From contig OY755045.1 in assembly GCA_963576565.1 (NCBI GenBank), forward strand, positions 43,954,672-44,018,671: DNA of 64,000 nucleotides, given 5' to 3'. The position numbers were made by a program, and so were the translations under genes. This stretch comes from Aspidapion aeneum. Lineage: Eukaryota > Arthropoda > Insecta > Coleoptera > Brentidae. This document shows, piece after piece, positions 13,266 to 23,919 of this stretch (position 1 is its first letter; each line of letters opens with the position of its first letter). Under the pieces are notes generated by a model. That model was not told where the DNA came from. It searched no databases and was given only the letters and a program-made list of their open reading frames with translations.

Positions 13266-13422
13266 ATACGGTATGGATCTCAACGGTGCCAGAAGGAAAA
13301 ATGCCACCAGGGAAACAACAAGTACCCTAAAAGCCTGGTTAAACGAACATAAGAAAAACCCTTACCCAACCAAAGGAGAGAAGATTATGTTGGCTATTAT
13401 CACCAAGATGACTTTAACGCAG
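13266..13422 (+). CDS. mirr: mirror (Iroquois homeobox) exon: homeodomain N-terminal part
   Basis: This is an internal exon of a TALE-class homeodomain transcription factor of the Iroquois family, nuclear DNA-binding regulators of dorsoventral and eye/wing patterning in insects. After one base completing a split codon, it encodes [20 protein letters not shown] and continues through [11 protein letters not shown] to MTLTQ. This covers the arm, helix 1, the three-residue TALE loop extension and helix 2. Borders are clean: TTACAG before 13266 and GTAAGC after 13422, with the downstream junction in phase 0. The ETTST variant in helix 1 and the DLNGARRK lead-in favour mirror over araucan/caupolican, as I remember those proteins. 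The start codon and N-terminal exons are not in view. Assignment to the Iroquois family is very secure; to mirror itself, fairly secure. Confidence 0.9.
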
Positions 13423-13833
13423 GTAAGCTTAGCAAATTTTATTGGCAATTAATTAAAGTTACCAGGTTGTCAGACACTAGAGATATATTGATCTTAATAT
13501 GACTTGACAGGGGTTCTCACTTGTCAGTTTAGCCGAATTAGTTTAAATAATTCAGCGATACTGAAGAATAGATCGTAGATTTCTCTAAATTATGAACGTG
13601 AGAACAAATTTTCATTAGACATGATAAGTAACATGTCTAAGGAAAATGTGTTCAATAATTGTTTTGGATTACCGAATCCATCAAACTGACAAGAGAGAAC
13701 ACCGCTTGAAATCTTCAAGAAACCGTGGAATTAAGGGATGTGAAATTAAAGCTCCTCCCCAAATTAGTCTTTGTAAAATATGAGATCTGAAGTTTTGGTC
13801 GAAATTTAAAAAAAATTAATTTACTTGTTACAG

Positions 13834-13981
13834 GTATCAACGTGGTTTGCTAATGCCAGAAGAAGATTAAAGAAAGAAAACAAAATGACATGGGAGCCCC
13901 GAAACAGAGTAGAAGATGACGATAACAATAATGATGACGACGACGCAGATCATAAAAGTACGGATGGAAAAGATTTGCTAG
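13834..13981 (+). CDS. mirr: mirror exon: recognition helix and acidic linker
   Basis: This exon begins in phase 0 after TTACAG with [20 protein letters not shown], homeodomain helix 3. Residue 50 is alanine and residue 51 asparagine (WFANARRR), which is characteristic of Iroquois TALE homeodomains. It continues EPRNRVEDD and then a low-complexity Asp/Asn run before KSTDGKDLL. It ends in phase 1 with GTAAGC at 13982. The RNRVED continuation matches mirror as I recall it, rather than the KNR form of araucan/caupolican. Together with 13266-13422 the homeodomain is complete and has no stop or frameshift, so the gene looks functional. Confidence 0.92.
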
Positions 13982-14286
13982 GTAAGCAACTAGATTTTAC
14001 ATGTGCTTTGGGGGATGCAGATAAAGCTTAATTTTTACAATTTATCTAATACTACAATCAGTGCTCTCTGACTTATCAATTAGCGAGTTTACAATGCGAA
14101 ATTATTAATTATAAAGCCTTATACTCCGCAGCCAATAAGTTTGCTTAAATTGCAAAGTCATATAGGTACTTACTGGCGCCTAATGAGTAAAGGGCTAAAT
14201 CCAGGTCGCAAAGTAAATTAGACAACTTTACATAATATACTAGCTAAAACTTTCCATTTCCGTCACTAGTAATAAAATTCCGCATC

Positions 14287-14376
14287 TAAAATGTTTAATT
14301 CTTTTCATAAAGGGGCAGTAAAAACACGGATATTGAATTAAAATTCAATAATAAAAGTAGCAATGCAAAAAAATCG
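14287..14376. repeat. Target-site duplication, upstream copy (~90 bp)
   Basis: The segment from TAAAATGTTTAATTCTTTTC to GCAAAAAAATCG recurs at 16602-16692 with about four differences. The two copies flank the LINE exactly. It is unusually long for a LINE target-site duplication. Confidence 0.88.
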
Positions 14377-14774
14377 GGGTACGGGGTAGACCTCGTCAGA
14401 TGTCTATCAGGGGAAATGAATCGACCCCTGCCCTCGGTAGATTAAAGGTACTCTCTGACCCGGAGAGTTAGCACCTGTCTAGGTCCCATTCCCAGGGTTA
14501 CGGGAGAAGACCACATCGTTATGAAAGACGGAGAGGATGGACCTCGGTACGGTGATCATAGCGCAGGTGGCAACCCTTTCTTTTAGGGATAGTATAAAAG
14601 AAGAAGATGCTGCCTTGTAGTACCGGCGTTGGAATCGTCAAAGGCTAGGGGAAGAAAACCACGATCAAAAAACACCTGGTCCTCCAGGTTGGGGGTTGGG
14701 GCATTAGACTAACTCTCTGATACCCGGAAAAAACGTACACTGTTAAAAAACCCAATCAAACGCCTCGGAAAGAA

Positions 14775-15540
14775 ATGAAATACCTAAGACGAACCAAGGA
14801 AAGAAACAGGAATATGATTTTTGGTACATGGAACGTACAAGGAATGAGTCGAAAAGTGAATGAAATAGTACATGAGTGCAGCAGAATGAAGGTAGACCTT
14901 GCTGTACTAACAGAAACGAAGAAGAAAGGAAAAGGATCTGAAAACCTAGGACAATATGACCATTTCTATAGCGGAGTGGCAAAAGAAAAACATGCTCAAC
15001 AAGGAGTCTCTATTTTGGTCAACAAAAGATTTAGAAATTTATCACCAACTGGGAAGCAGTAAATGAACGGCTAATAAAAATGAATATAACAATAAAAGGA
15101 ATGAGACTTACGGTTTTTGGAATCTATGCGTATAATGACGATGCAAATGTAGTCGTGAAAGACAATTTTTTTGAAGAAATCCACAATGAAATATCAGCAG
15201 TAAGTACATCTAGATAAATTGTAATATTGGGAGATTTAAATAGTAGAACAGGTAACAGAGTAAATGATCTTACAGTTGGCCAATATGGAGAAGATATGGT
15301 TAATGACAATGGAAACCGGCTAATCACAGTATGTGAGCTATTAGACCTAAAAATCCAAAACGGTTTTTTCCAACATAAGAAAATACACAAATATACCTGG
15401 ACCAAACCCTCATAAATCCTGAAATCCGTCATTGATATCTTATCATTAAACAAAAGACGAAACTAAAAATTCAAGATGTCAGAACAAAGCGTGGATCAAC
15501 ATGCGGAAGTGATCACTATTTTCTGGAGACCAAAATTCTC
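14775..15540 (+). pseudogene. LINE APE-type endonuclease (broken)
   Basis: This is the apurinic-type endonuclease that nicks target DNA to prime reverse transcription. Motifs are visible in order: FGTWNVQG (14819), LAVLTETKKK, then after a stop/frameshift near 15060 VFGIYAYND, then ILGDLNSRTGNRV (15226), then NDNGNRL with HKYTW, and CGSDHYF (15500). All expected catalytic landmarks (Asn, Glu, Asp/Asn and SDH) survive, but at least one frameshift and two stops interrupt it. It starts at ATG 14775. Confidence 0.8.
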
Positions 15541-15588
15541 TTTCCTTATCAAGGTCAAAGCCTGCATCAACAAAATCTTGATGATATA

Positions 15589-16131
15589 GTGAACGAGGAA
15601 ATTGATCACTGTCGATATAATCTACTAAGCCTAGAACATGACAGCGTAAAAAACTTATACAAAAAGAGACTGAACGAAAAACTTAATTCAAGTTCAGGTG
15701 AAACCCCAGATGAGGAATACGAATGTATCACATTAAGTATCCATGAAGCTGCAAAAGAAGCACTAGGATTAGTGGAAGAAACTACTAAAAGAACAAAACC
15801 ATACTGGTGGGATGCTGAGATTGAAAGTGAAATAGAGGAAAAAAGGAAATTATATCACACCTACTTATCCCAAAAGACAGATAGAAGCAGAGAAAAATAC
15901 AAAATCGCGCAATCAAAGGTGAGAAGAATGATCAGTGATAAGAAACAGGATCTAATCTTAAATACTGGGCAGCGAATTCAGTCCTGTGATGAGTATAAAT
16001 ACTTGGGTCTAAAAATTACAGCTGACGGAACACTAGACAAAGCTATAAAAGATAAAAACGTACATACAAGGAAGAAAAGCAATAACTTTATTAAATGGAA
16101 TAATTTGGGACCAAAGTATATCAAAACATAA
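15589..16131 (+). pseudogene. LINE linker fused to post-RT domain
   Basis: One open frame of about 180 codons runs from the endonuclease-RT linker (EEIDHCRYNL, then TKRTKPYWWDAEI, then RRMISDKK) straight into the post-RT segment QDLILNTGQRIQSCDEYKYL. The RT motifs that belong between them are missing. The downstream half aligns with 60386-60530. The in-frame junction at AAACAGGATCTA suggests deletion at a short homology. After 16060 the frame is shifted relative to copy 2. Confidence 0.78.
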
Positions 16132-16261
16132 CAAAAAGCTTATATATAACACCATTGTAAAAAGTATTATTACATACGGCTCAGAAGTATGGCCGTATTG
16201 GAGAAGAGCAGCAGGGAAATCAAAAAGAGAAAGTGTTACCAATCAAAGAATAAGAGAAATT

Positions 16262-16524
16262 ATGACAGTGGGTGAACGTACTCTAGTGGATGATATAAGA
16301 ACAAAACAACTGGTGTGGTACGGACATGTACAAAAAATGGATGATGGAAGACTACCTAAACAAATATTACAATGGAAACCAACTGGCCGAAGAAAACGAG
16401 GAAGGCCGAGGAGAAGCTGGAGAGAAGGAATAGATAGTGAAATAAGAATAAGAGGCCTAGATGATGAATTATGGGCAAACAGAAACGAGTGGAGATTGGG
16501 TATCGGAAGACGTAGAACGTTGTG
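16262..16524 (+). pseudogene. LINE ORF C-terminal domain
   Basis: Encodes TVGERTLVDDIRTKQLVWYG, HVQKMDD, RLPKQILQWKPTGRRKRGRP, then SWREGIDSEI and a terminal WRLGIGRRRTL before TGA. This basic GHV..M.D....W.P.G.R.RGRPR..W pattern is the usual carboxyl end of insect RTE-type LINE polyproteins. It is more complete than the copy at 60750-60890. Confidence 0.8.
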
Positions 16525-16530
16525 AAACCG

Positions 16531-16533
<3 letters not shown>

Positions 16534-16602
<69 letters not shown>
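16534..16602. repeat. (AT)n microsatellite, LINE tail
   Basis: About 34 uninterrupted AT dinucleotides directly follow the LINE end and abut the downstream target duplication. The related copy also ends in (AT)n at 60893-60932, so the tail belongs to the element. Confidence 0.9.
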
Positions 16603-16609
<7 letters not shown>

Positions 16610-16692
16610 TTAATTCTTCCCATAAAGGGGCAGTAAAAACACGGATATTGAATTATAATTCAATAATAAAAGTAGCAATGCAAAAAAAATCG
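16602..16692. repeat. Target-site duplication, downstream copy (~91 bp)
   Basis: Matches 14287-14376. It ends 39 bases before the mirr last-exon acceptor, so the insertion landed very near the splice site but left the polypyrimidine/CAG region unchanged. Confidence 0.88.
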
Positions 16693-16731
16693 AATAATTT
16701 TATTACTTATAACATTTTCTGCTTGTTTCAG

Positions 16732-17393
16732 ATTCCAAAGACTCCGGTACCGCTTCCAGCGAAGATGGCGATCGACCACCGCATCATACCCGTCTCCAAC
16801 CAGATAACTCGTCTGAGTGGAGCGAATCTCGACCAGACAGTGGTCCAGATTCTCCAGAGATCTACGAACGACCACCTCACCCTGCCTTTCTTCCACCTAG
16901 ATCAGCAGGTTCGCCACCCCAGTTATCAGGGGCCTCGGCGACAACGAAACCTAGGATTTGGTCGCTCGCTGACATGGCGAGTAAAGAAAGTAGTGATGTG
17001 TCTCCGAATTCAGTGTCTAGTAGTTTGTATTCGACGGCGGGCCGACCCTACCCGACGTTGGGCAGTCGGTTACCTCCGCCCGGTTTGCACACGGCGCCAT
17101 ACGCGAGACCGCACGACTTTTACCGAAGCTTGTACGGGCCAGCTGCTGCGCAGCACCTTAGCAATGCGTCACAAGATGCTAGCCTACTGGAAACGTACCA
17201 AAGGACTCTAGTTGCGCAACACAACGCGATGAAGTCGAGTTTAGCGACACCCACGTCATCAAGTGGGTCCAGTGGCGTGCCTTTAGGTCTAATGGCGGCG
17301 CATGCGAGCCGATCGTCCCCGAGCTCGACTAGTTCGTTAAGTTCGGGTGGTCCGGATGCGCCACTGAAACCAATTGCACTCAACAAGGCCTGA
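16732..17393 (+). CDS. mirr: mirror 3' coding exon with stop
   Basis: The exon opens after TTGTTTCAG and joins in phase (G plus AT gives Asp) to the previous exon, giving DSKDSGTASSEDGDRPP. It stays open for 219 further codons to TGA at 17391-17393. Features in order: an acidic/serine region with RPDSGPDSPE, then KPRIWSLADMA, which matches the KPxIWSLA motif conserved in vertebrate Irx proteins, then a serine/proline/alanine-rich C-terminus ending LKPIALNKA. The exon is visibly more GC-rich than its surroundings, as expected of conserved coding DNA. The three visible exons give about 321 residues. The Drosophila protein is roughly twice that, so an N-terminal half is missing from view. I cannot exclude additional downstream alternative exons. 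Confidence 0.9.
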
Positions 17394-17764
17394 TCTCCGT
17401 TATTGGCCTACAGGCATCAACCTTCTTCTGCTACCTCTTAAGGTCAAATCTTGTTATTAAAAATATTTAGTAGCTTTACTAGATCTTTTAACGCATATTC
17501 TACGTTGGTTTATTCGGCTACCCAAAATGGAACCAAAATTATTAGTATGGCAAGGGTTATTATTTTCAAAAAAATTACCAAAACTAAAAAAACTGGGGTA
17601 TAGGGTGTCCAGTATTTCCGTTTAGTTTTTGAAAGTCTTCATTTCATAGAACTCAAGTTTTGTAATTTATTTGTAAGAACAATTAGTTTTCGTGGTCTGA
17701 TAATTTGTATAAAAGAAGTACCTCAATAGAGGGAGCTGTGGGTCTACTATTATTATCCACTATA
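17394..17764 (+). other. mirr: Probable start of mirr 3' UTR
   Basis: Follows the mirr stop codon with no further long frame. An ATTAAA at about 17456 is only a weak candidate polyadenylation signal. The transcript end cannot be placed from sequence. Confidence 0.4.
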
Positions 17765-18491
17765 CAAAGTGTCATAACTTAGTGGCCATAGTGCAGCAGG
17801 TGATAGAGGACGTTATTTTTGATAAAAAAGTTTATATAACATGGAGGTCAGCATTCATCTGTTTTTAAGATATGGGATTTTTAAAGTTAAAGGAGTGGAG
17901 GGAAAAAGAGTTTTATGAAAAAAGCAAATTTGTCACCCTCAAATAAATACTAAGCTAATTATTATGATCCAAAAAAGTGGTATTCCCCTTTTTGATAAAA
18001 TTACAAGTTGAGGAGATACAGGCTGTCAAAATAACCTCCAAAAATGTATAAAATATAATAATCTTTTATTTTTTTTATAATCGCTTACTTATTCGTTTAA
18101 AAAATAGCAATAATATTTTATAATTATGTCTTCCTAAGAATTATTTTTAATAACAAAAAACATCAAGAAAAGATTGCGTTTAATATGGTATTCGTAAAAG
18201 TTTATACCAAAAAAATAGTTTTTCCTGAAAAAATTTGACAGCAAAATTTTTGTTAAAAACTTTTTATGTTTTAAATGATTGCTCTTGTTTTAATACACGA
18301 CGTTATTTATATTTTTACTGCGTTTTTTAAAAAAAGTTATTATCAAAAAAGTTAAAAAAAATCACCAACTCTGTTGCTCTATATCTCGAAAAAGAAAGAG
18401 TTTTGGCTCCTGCATTATATGAACGTTCCCATCAGAAATTACCTCGTTTATCACGTGTTGGCCTATGGCCTCTAAGTTATGGGACACCCTG
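17765..18491. mobile_element. Palindromic TA-flanked MITE, copy 1 (727 bp)
   Basis: The left end CAAAGTGTCATAACTTAG and right end CTAAGTTATGGGACACCCTG are inverted repeats flanked by TA. Further inside, GGCCATAGTG pairs with TTGGCCTATGGCC. The same element, with the canonical left end CAGGGTGTCCCATAAC, is at 45578-46238. Non-coding; typical of Tc1/mariner-derived MITEs. Confidence 0.8.
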
Positions 18492-18499
18492 TATAAAAG

Positions 18500-19330
18500 T
18501 TGGTAAAAGAACACATATAAAGCCTAGTCAGCGTCACCTGATGCGTTTTTGAATCGGGGTGGGCACGCATTGGTGGAACCCAGGTATAATAGTTTTTCTT
18601 GAATATCTTTAAAACTACAAAAACCAGACATAACTTTTATGGTATCACTAGATTCAGAAAAAAAAATAAAAATACTTTTAAAAATCTAGGGACTTGTTTT
18701 ACTAAATAACTTATATATCACTATAAATATATTTACTGAATTTTTCTTACAAAAATGCTCCCTTGCCTTTTTCAAATTTGACAATATTAAAAATTAACAC
18801 ATTTACTTTAATGTTTGTTTTTTTTTAAGCAGTAGTAAGTTTATGCTGTACAGTCAATGTGATATACCTTTATACTTTTAAATATGTGTAAACTTTTTTC
18901 TGTTCCTTATCTTATTTAAAAAAAATTAAAAATCATATGGCTCGAAAAAAAAATTCAAATGTTTTATTGACAACACATACAAAAATATAATTTAAATTAT
19001 AATATAAAAATTATCTCGTGACAATACTTATAAACATAAAGTTAGTATTAGACCATTAAAATATGTGATGCAAATAAAATTTTTGAAAGATGTAAATATA
19101 TTTTTTTTTTATTTTTGATTTATTAAAAAGTATCCTAAAAAATTCCCCTTTTATCATAGTATTACATTAAAGCTTGATTGCTTAATCCACTTTATAGGTC
19201 TGAAATATACTAATTAATTAAAAAAAAAAAACAACAAATCGTCAAAAACACAATTTTTCGTTGAGAAATTACAAAAACTTTATTATGCAAAACAAAATAT
19301 TTTTTTTGTTTTGTAAAATATTTTTTTAAA
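18500..19330. other. AT-rich DNA, no gene recognised
   Basis: Long A and T runs, with nothing coding. Confidence 0.45.
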
Positions 19331-19489
19331 TTTTTTTGGGAAAAAGGGAAAAGTTACTGGATAAAATTTGGTTCTGTATTATAGTTCTCCCTCCTTGCGT
19401 ACTGTCTACAGCCACTGAAATATTATACGGAGTATCCCTGTCGCGTAATTTGGGGGCGGGGAGGAGAAAATGGGTTTTGGATATAATTA

Positions 19490-20105
19490 TTGAAAATAAT
19501 TATCTGATACTTTTCTTTTATTTTTATAAGCTTTTTCAAAATACTCTGCGTATGGTATATAATGAGAGGGTAATGGTTTTAAAATAACTCTTTTATGGGA
19601 AACGTATTTAATATAAAGGGGAACTATAAAATAATTAAAATTTCCTGAAGCCGTTAAGTCTTTGAAGGCGATGCAGAGATATATCGGAATAAAAATATTA
19701 AATATTGTAGGCAAAAATCTAATTGTAAGGCTTTTAAAGTAAAACTTTATTGGGCAGATTTGCAAATTTAAAAAAAAATCTTTTTTGTACTTTTAAGAAG
19801 GGACTCAAATGCACCGCGAATTTAAAACTCCACTGCGATAAGTGAAATGGTGTATCAGAAAATTACTAAAACTTAGGTAATCTGGGCTCGTTTTTTGAAG
19901 GTTGAGGTTTATTTTTTTTAATTAGGATTTAAATGCGCGCTAAGGAACTATTTTCTTTGCTAATTGTCAAAAAAGATTAAATACTTTTCCCATAAAAGCG
20001 TTATTTCAAAACCCTTACACGCTCATTATATTCCTCACATACGATACGCAGAGGTCCCTCTTAACTCAGTTTTTTATATTTGATCAAAGCTTGCTTGAAA
20101 GCTAA
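19490..20105. mobile_element. Diverged foldback repeat
   Basis: Sequence around CTCTGCGTATGGTATATAATGAGAGGG and CTTTTATGGGAAACGTATTT (19545-19605) is matched in inverted orientation at 19970-20060. The arms are roughly 110 bases and diverged. Outer limits are uncertain. Confidence 0.6.
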
Positions 20106-20164
20106 TTAAAAAATATAAAAAAATTGTAAACCATTGTAACTTTATGATGTATTAATTTTCGTTA

Positions 20165-21811
20165 AAACGATTTATTGCTATTTTCCCTTAAAACTATCAT
20201 GGTTCAGTCATTATAAAATTTTAGCTTGCAAAAGGTGATGTAGGCGCGATTTTGATATATGTTGTTGACATTGGAGTGCTAAGAACAAATTTGAGTTTTT
20301 GACCTTGGGAGCCGACCCCCCGCCATCTTGGATTTAGTGTGCACAAAAAAGTTTTTTTTAAGTGACGTGGTTAATGTACGTTTAAGAAAAAAAACTTGAT
20401 TGAAGACAATAAAGTTTCATACAAAAACGCGTTTGTACGTTTTTTTGTCAAACGAATGGTTTCGAGTTGTGACGCTAAACATTTCTCCGCCATTTTGAAT
20501 TTTTACCAATTTTTTATTGTCACTTTTAACTTCGAAATTGGTTATTTGAGAAACTTTGTAATAACATAAAATAAATACCAATAGCCTATAAAATGATACA
20601 TTATTGAGTTCTCCGGGTAGTACTCTTGCTAAGATACGAACCCTGAAGTGTTAGCAGTGCATCCGTTTCCTATGGATTTTCACTGTATATGCAAAATAAA
20701 CCGAAATTATTCAGTTTTATGTCATTTTCTCAAAAGGTAAGCATTTTACAGGAAGTGTAAATTAACTTTATTGTAGGAATTTAAATTATCTTTTGAATGA
20801 TGACCTAAGTAAATTGGGGTTATTTTTTAGGATCATGTAAAAAATCATGTTTTTTAGGTTTATAAAAAATATAAAATATTTTTTTAGAGAAAATAAAATG
20901 TTCTTTTAAACGGCGTATCGCAAGGTTGTGTTAAAGCTATTATTGACATTCCAGGAGCTTATATTGACGTTATTTTTTTCTAATCAATTTTTAAATTTTT
21001 TAATTCGTTTTATTTAATTTTCTTAAAAACTAAGCTTTCTGAAAAAATCTTGTTTCACTCTATTTTGTTAAAAATAAAATTATTATCTTTGAAACGATAT
21101 GAATCTAGTGGGTTTTTGTAAACGAGGAACACTCAAAGAATATACGCATGTTTAGTGATTTTTTTTCATTTCTCAAAAAAATTTATTTTAACATTTTTCT
21201 CTAAAATTTTTGGGAAACTGAATAAAACCTAAAAAAACATTTAACATTTTTTTCGAGATCTTAAAAAATAACCCGAATTTATGGATGCCAATTGAGTACT
21301 AACCGTGGACTTGGCCCACTTTAGGCTTCGTCTGGTGAGAACTCAGTAATGTCTCATTTTATAGGCTATTAGTTGGTCTTTATTTAATGTTATTACAGAT
21401 TTTCTCAAAAATAACTAGTTTTGAAATGAAAGGCCACTAAATAAAAAAATTGGTCAAAATCCAGTATGACGGCGAAATGTTAGCGTCATAGCTCAAAAAC
21501 CATTCGTCTCTCAAAAAAAAAAGGATTTTGTAGGAAATTTTATTGTCTTTAAGTTTTGTCTAAAACTTTTTTTTCTAGAATGTACAGGGACCAAGTAAAA
21601 AAACCTTTTTGTGCACACTAAATCCAAGACGACGCCGACGGGGGGAGCCAGCCCCCTCCAAGGTCGAAACCTCAAACAAAATTTTAGGACTCCATTGTGA
21701 ACAACATATGTGAAAATCACGACTACAACTTCTTTTGCAAGCTGGGGTCTTTTCTTCCCTCTAATGATAATGAACTTTATTGAAATAGCACCATTTGGGA
21801 TACACCCTGTA
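20165..21811. mobile_element. Large diverged foldback element (~1.65 kb)
   Basis: Two arms of about 450-500 bases are imperfect reverse complements. Paired blocks include TAGCTTGCAAAAG (20222) with CTTTTGCAAGCT (21732), TTGGATTTAGTGTGCACAAA (20330) with TTTGTGCACACTAAATCCAA (21608), and AATAGCCTATAAAATGA (20580) with TCATTTTATAGGCTATT (21354). The right end GGGATACACCCTGTA resembles mariner-type MITE ends. The middle is AT-rich and non-coding. Confidence 0.75.
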
Positions 21812-22085
21812 CTATCAGTGGCATATTTTTCATATGCTGTAAATACAGTATAAATTGTAATTTACTTTGTATTTATATTGTATATGTATATCTATTATAA
21901 CTATTTAGTTAGTGATTTACTGCAGTAAAAAGTCCCGATGTATTTAAAGAAAAGTAGCAAATAATATTTAAAAAAATTTAAACATTTATTATTACTTTTA
22001 ATCTGGAAATTTAGCTAAAACGAAAAAAAAATGCAGTGCAATGCATTTAAAACTAAGAATCGAATTTTCATAAATTTTAAAAAAA

Positions 22086-22198
22086 ATATACGGGGTATAA
22101 AAAAATAAGTACCAACATTAAAACCGCTTTAATTTTTAGTGCAATTTTTGTTTTTTGCCGGTCGTCAATAAAATTTTATTTTATATCCCGTACATTTT
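22086..22198. repeat. Short inverted repeat
   Basis: TACGGGGTATAAAAAAAT on the left pairs with ATTTTATATCCCGTA on the right, about 75 bases apart. May be a small MITE or chance in AT-rich DNA. Confidence 0.35.
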
Positions 22199-22199
22199 C

Positions 22200-23910
22200 C
22201 TCCTCGAATGCAACATTATTTTTTCTGAAATATTTTAGTTTTTTTTTGGACATATCGTATAATAGTTGTTTAATAATAATAAAAGAAAAAAGACGGTCTT
22301 TGTGTAAAAAATGCTGCAATAAAATATGTCGTTCATTACTTAATGAATTTTTTGGAGTTTTATTTAAAATAATTTCCTAAATACCCCTAACACACGTAAA
22401 TTAAAGAAAAAAGTTTTAAAAAAATGAAATAAATAATATTGCAAGAAAAATACACCAGAAACAAAATTTAAAATGAAAAAAAAACACTTTCTTGAACGAA
22501 AAAAAGTAATAATACTTAAATACAATATATTTGTGAAGTCAATTAAATCGATTTTTTTTCTTATTCATTTACCATTTATATTTTGGTTTTTGTTATTTCT
22601 TGCAATATTCTTTTATATGTCGAACAAAAATAAAAAAAGATCACACGCTCTTATAGCTATTTCTATGATTAGAATAGCTTTAATCATTACCTATTTACCA
22701 ATTCGCAAAATAAATACGAATAACTGCCGATGATTTGAATGTATTATTTATCTTTCTTTTCCATTTCGATCAAGTTTATAATTAATAATTTACATTCAAC
22801 TCGATCTAAGGTCAAACTTTCGTGTAAATTGTGTACTATTTGTTTTTTCATTGTTTCATTAAAAAATTCATTCACAAGCAATTGTCCGGAAGAGCAACTT
22901 ATCAAAATTCGCTTGCATTACATTTACTAAATTGTTCTTTCTATACGTGACAAAATTATTTAATTTAAAAAAGACAATTGAAATTTTTAACACATGGAAA
23001 TATATTTTGGTAGCATTTTCAGTACAGCTATCTAAATACCAAGTTTTGTTGTAAAAAATATACTATACACCAAAAAAAAATGTATTTGATACCATCGAAA
23101 AATCATATTAATTATTAGACATAAATGCGACGTTATTAAAATGGAATATAATGATTTTTAGAGCTTTTACCATAAAATTTCATGTTTTGTTAACATTTTA
23201 ACAAAATTATTGCTAAAAAACTACTTTCCCAAACAAAATTCTGCAGAATTTCATCACATTTTGGCTTTTTGTTCTGCTACTTTCTATGGGTATCGTTAAC
23301 GGGAACAGTAAAAATATACTTATTAGACATAGCAGGAGCGTGCGGTGAAATTTGAGACAGGGGAAGCAATTTTTTTAAACTTGCTTATTTGGATTTTTCT
23401 ATCCTTTTTAGTTTTTGGTAAACTTTAATTTCTTGCTTTAGCCTACCGTTATTTATGATACCTATTTATCTTTTCATTAAAACTTTGGCAAGAAAATTTT
23501 TGTAAATCAAAAAACAAACTATACCATCACACAACTGTATAGTTTCAAGGGCCGTTGCAATATCCGTTACCGAAACCAAAGCCTCTTGCTGGCGCACCAT
23601 TATGAAACGCGTACGTACATAATCAAATCAATGAACTTACTTATTTACTTTACTTTATTGTTCTTTTAAGAAATATCTTATAAACAAGAGTTCTAGTTAC
23701 AAAATTACTATAAATGTAAAGAAAACCCTCTAAAAAAAGAAAACAGCCTATCACTACAAAGTCAACTAAAAAATGCAATAAAATGCCAGCAAAATTAATT
23801 TTAAAAAATAAAAACAAAAATAGATGCCAAAAATACAAAACTTTCCTGCCTCTAATAGTATAGTATAAAATAAAGAACGAAAAGTAAAAAATGGAACAGA
23901 ACTACCCACT
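22200..23910. other. AT-rich DNA, no gene recognised
   Basis: Only short AT-biased frames, and no repeats recognised. Confidence 0.45.
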
Positions 23911-23919
23911 GATCATTAC

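Larger units (their letters stand above)
14377..16601 (+). mobile_element. RTE-like LINE, both ends present, RT core deleted
   Basis: The element begins in a GC-richer 5' leader (14377-14770) and contains endonuclease coding (14775-15540), a linker and a C-terminal domain (15589-16524). It ends GTGAAACCGAT followed by a ~69-base (AT)n tail. The reverse-transcriptase palm that should lie between linker and C-terminal domain is absent: the frame jumps at about 15948 into KQDLILNTG. In the related copy at 60386 the same segment directly follows RT. The (TA)n tail and CFDP2-like endonuclease fit the RTE clade. It cannot be autonomous as it stands. Confidence 0.85.
13982..16731 (+). other. mirr: mirr intron between helix-3 exon and last exon
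   Basis: GTAAGC donor and TTTCAG acceptor bound a 2.75-kb intron. About 2.3 kb of it is the LINE insertion plus one copy of its target duplication, so the ancestral intron was about 0.4 kb. The LINE lies in the same orientation as mirr. Confidence 0.85.

Noticed and set aside
16522..17211. Open frame of 229 codons running from the (AT)n tail into the mirr last exon
   Set aside because: It starts in a microsatellite and uses a frame different from the mirr coding frame, which splices at 16732 and is supported by homology.
17120..17386. Antisense open frame within the mirr last exon
   Set aside because: A shadow of GC-rich coding DNA on the + strand, with no recognisable protein.
22473..22930. 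Two hydrophobic open frames resembling small membrane proteins
   Set aside because: Composition is that of AT-rich random sequence (Phe, Ile, Lys, Asn), with no conserved motif or gene context.
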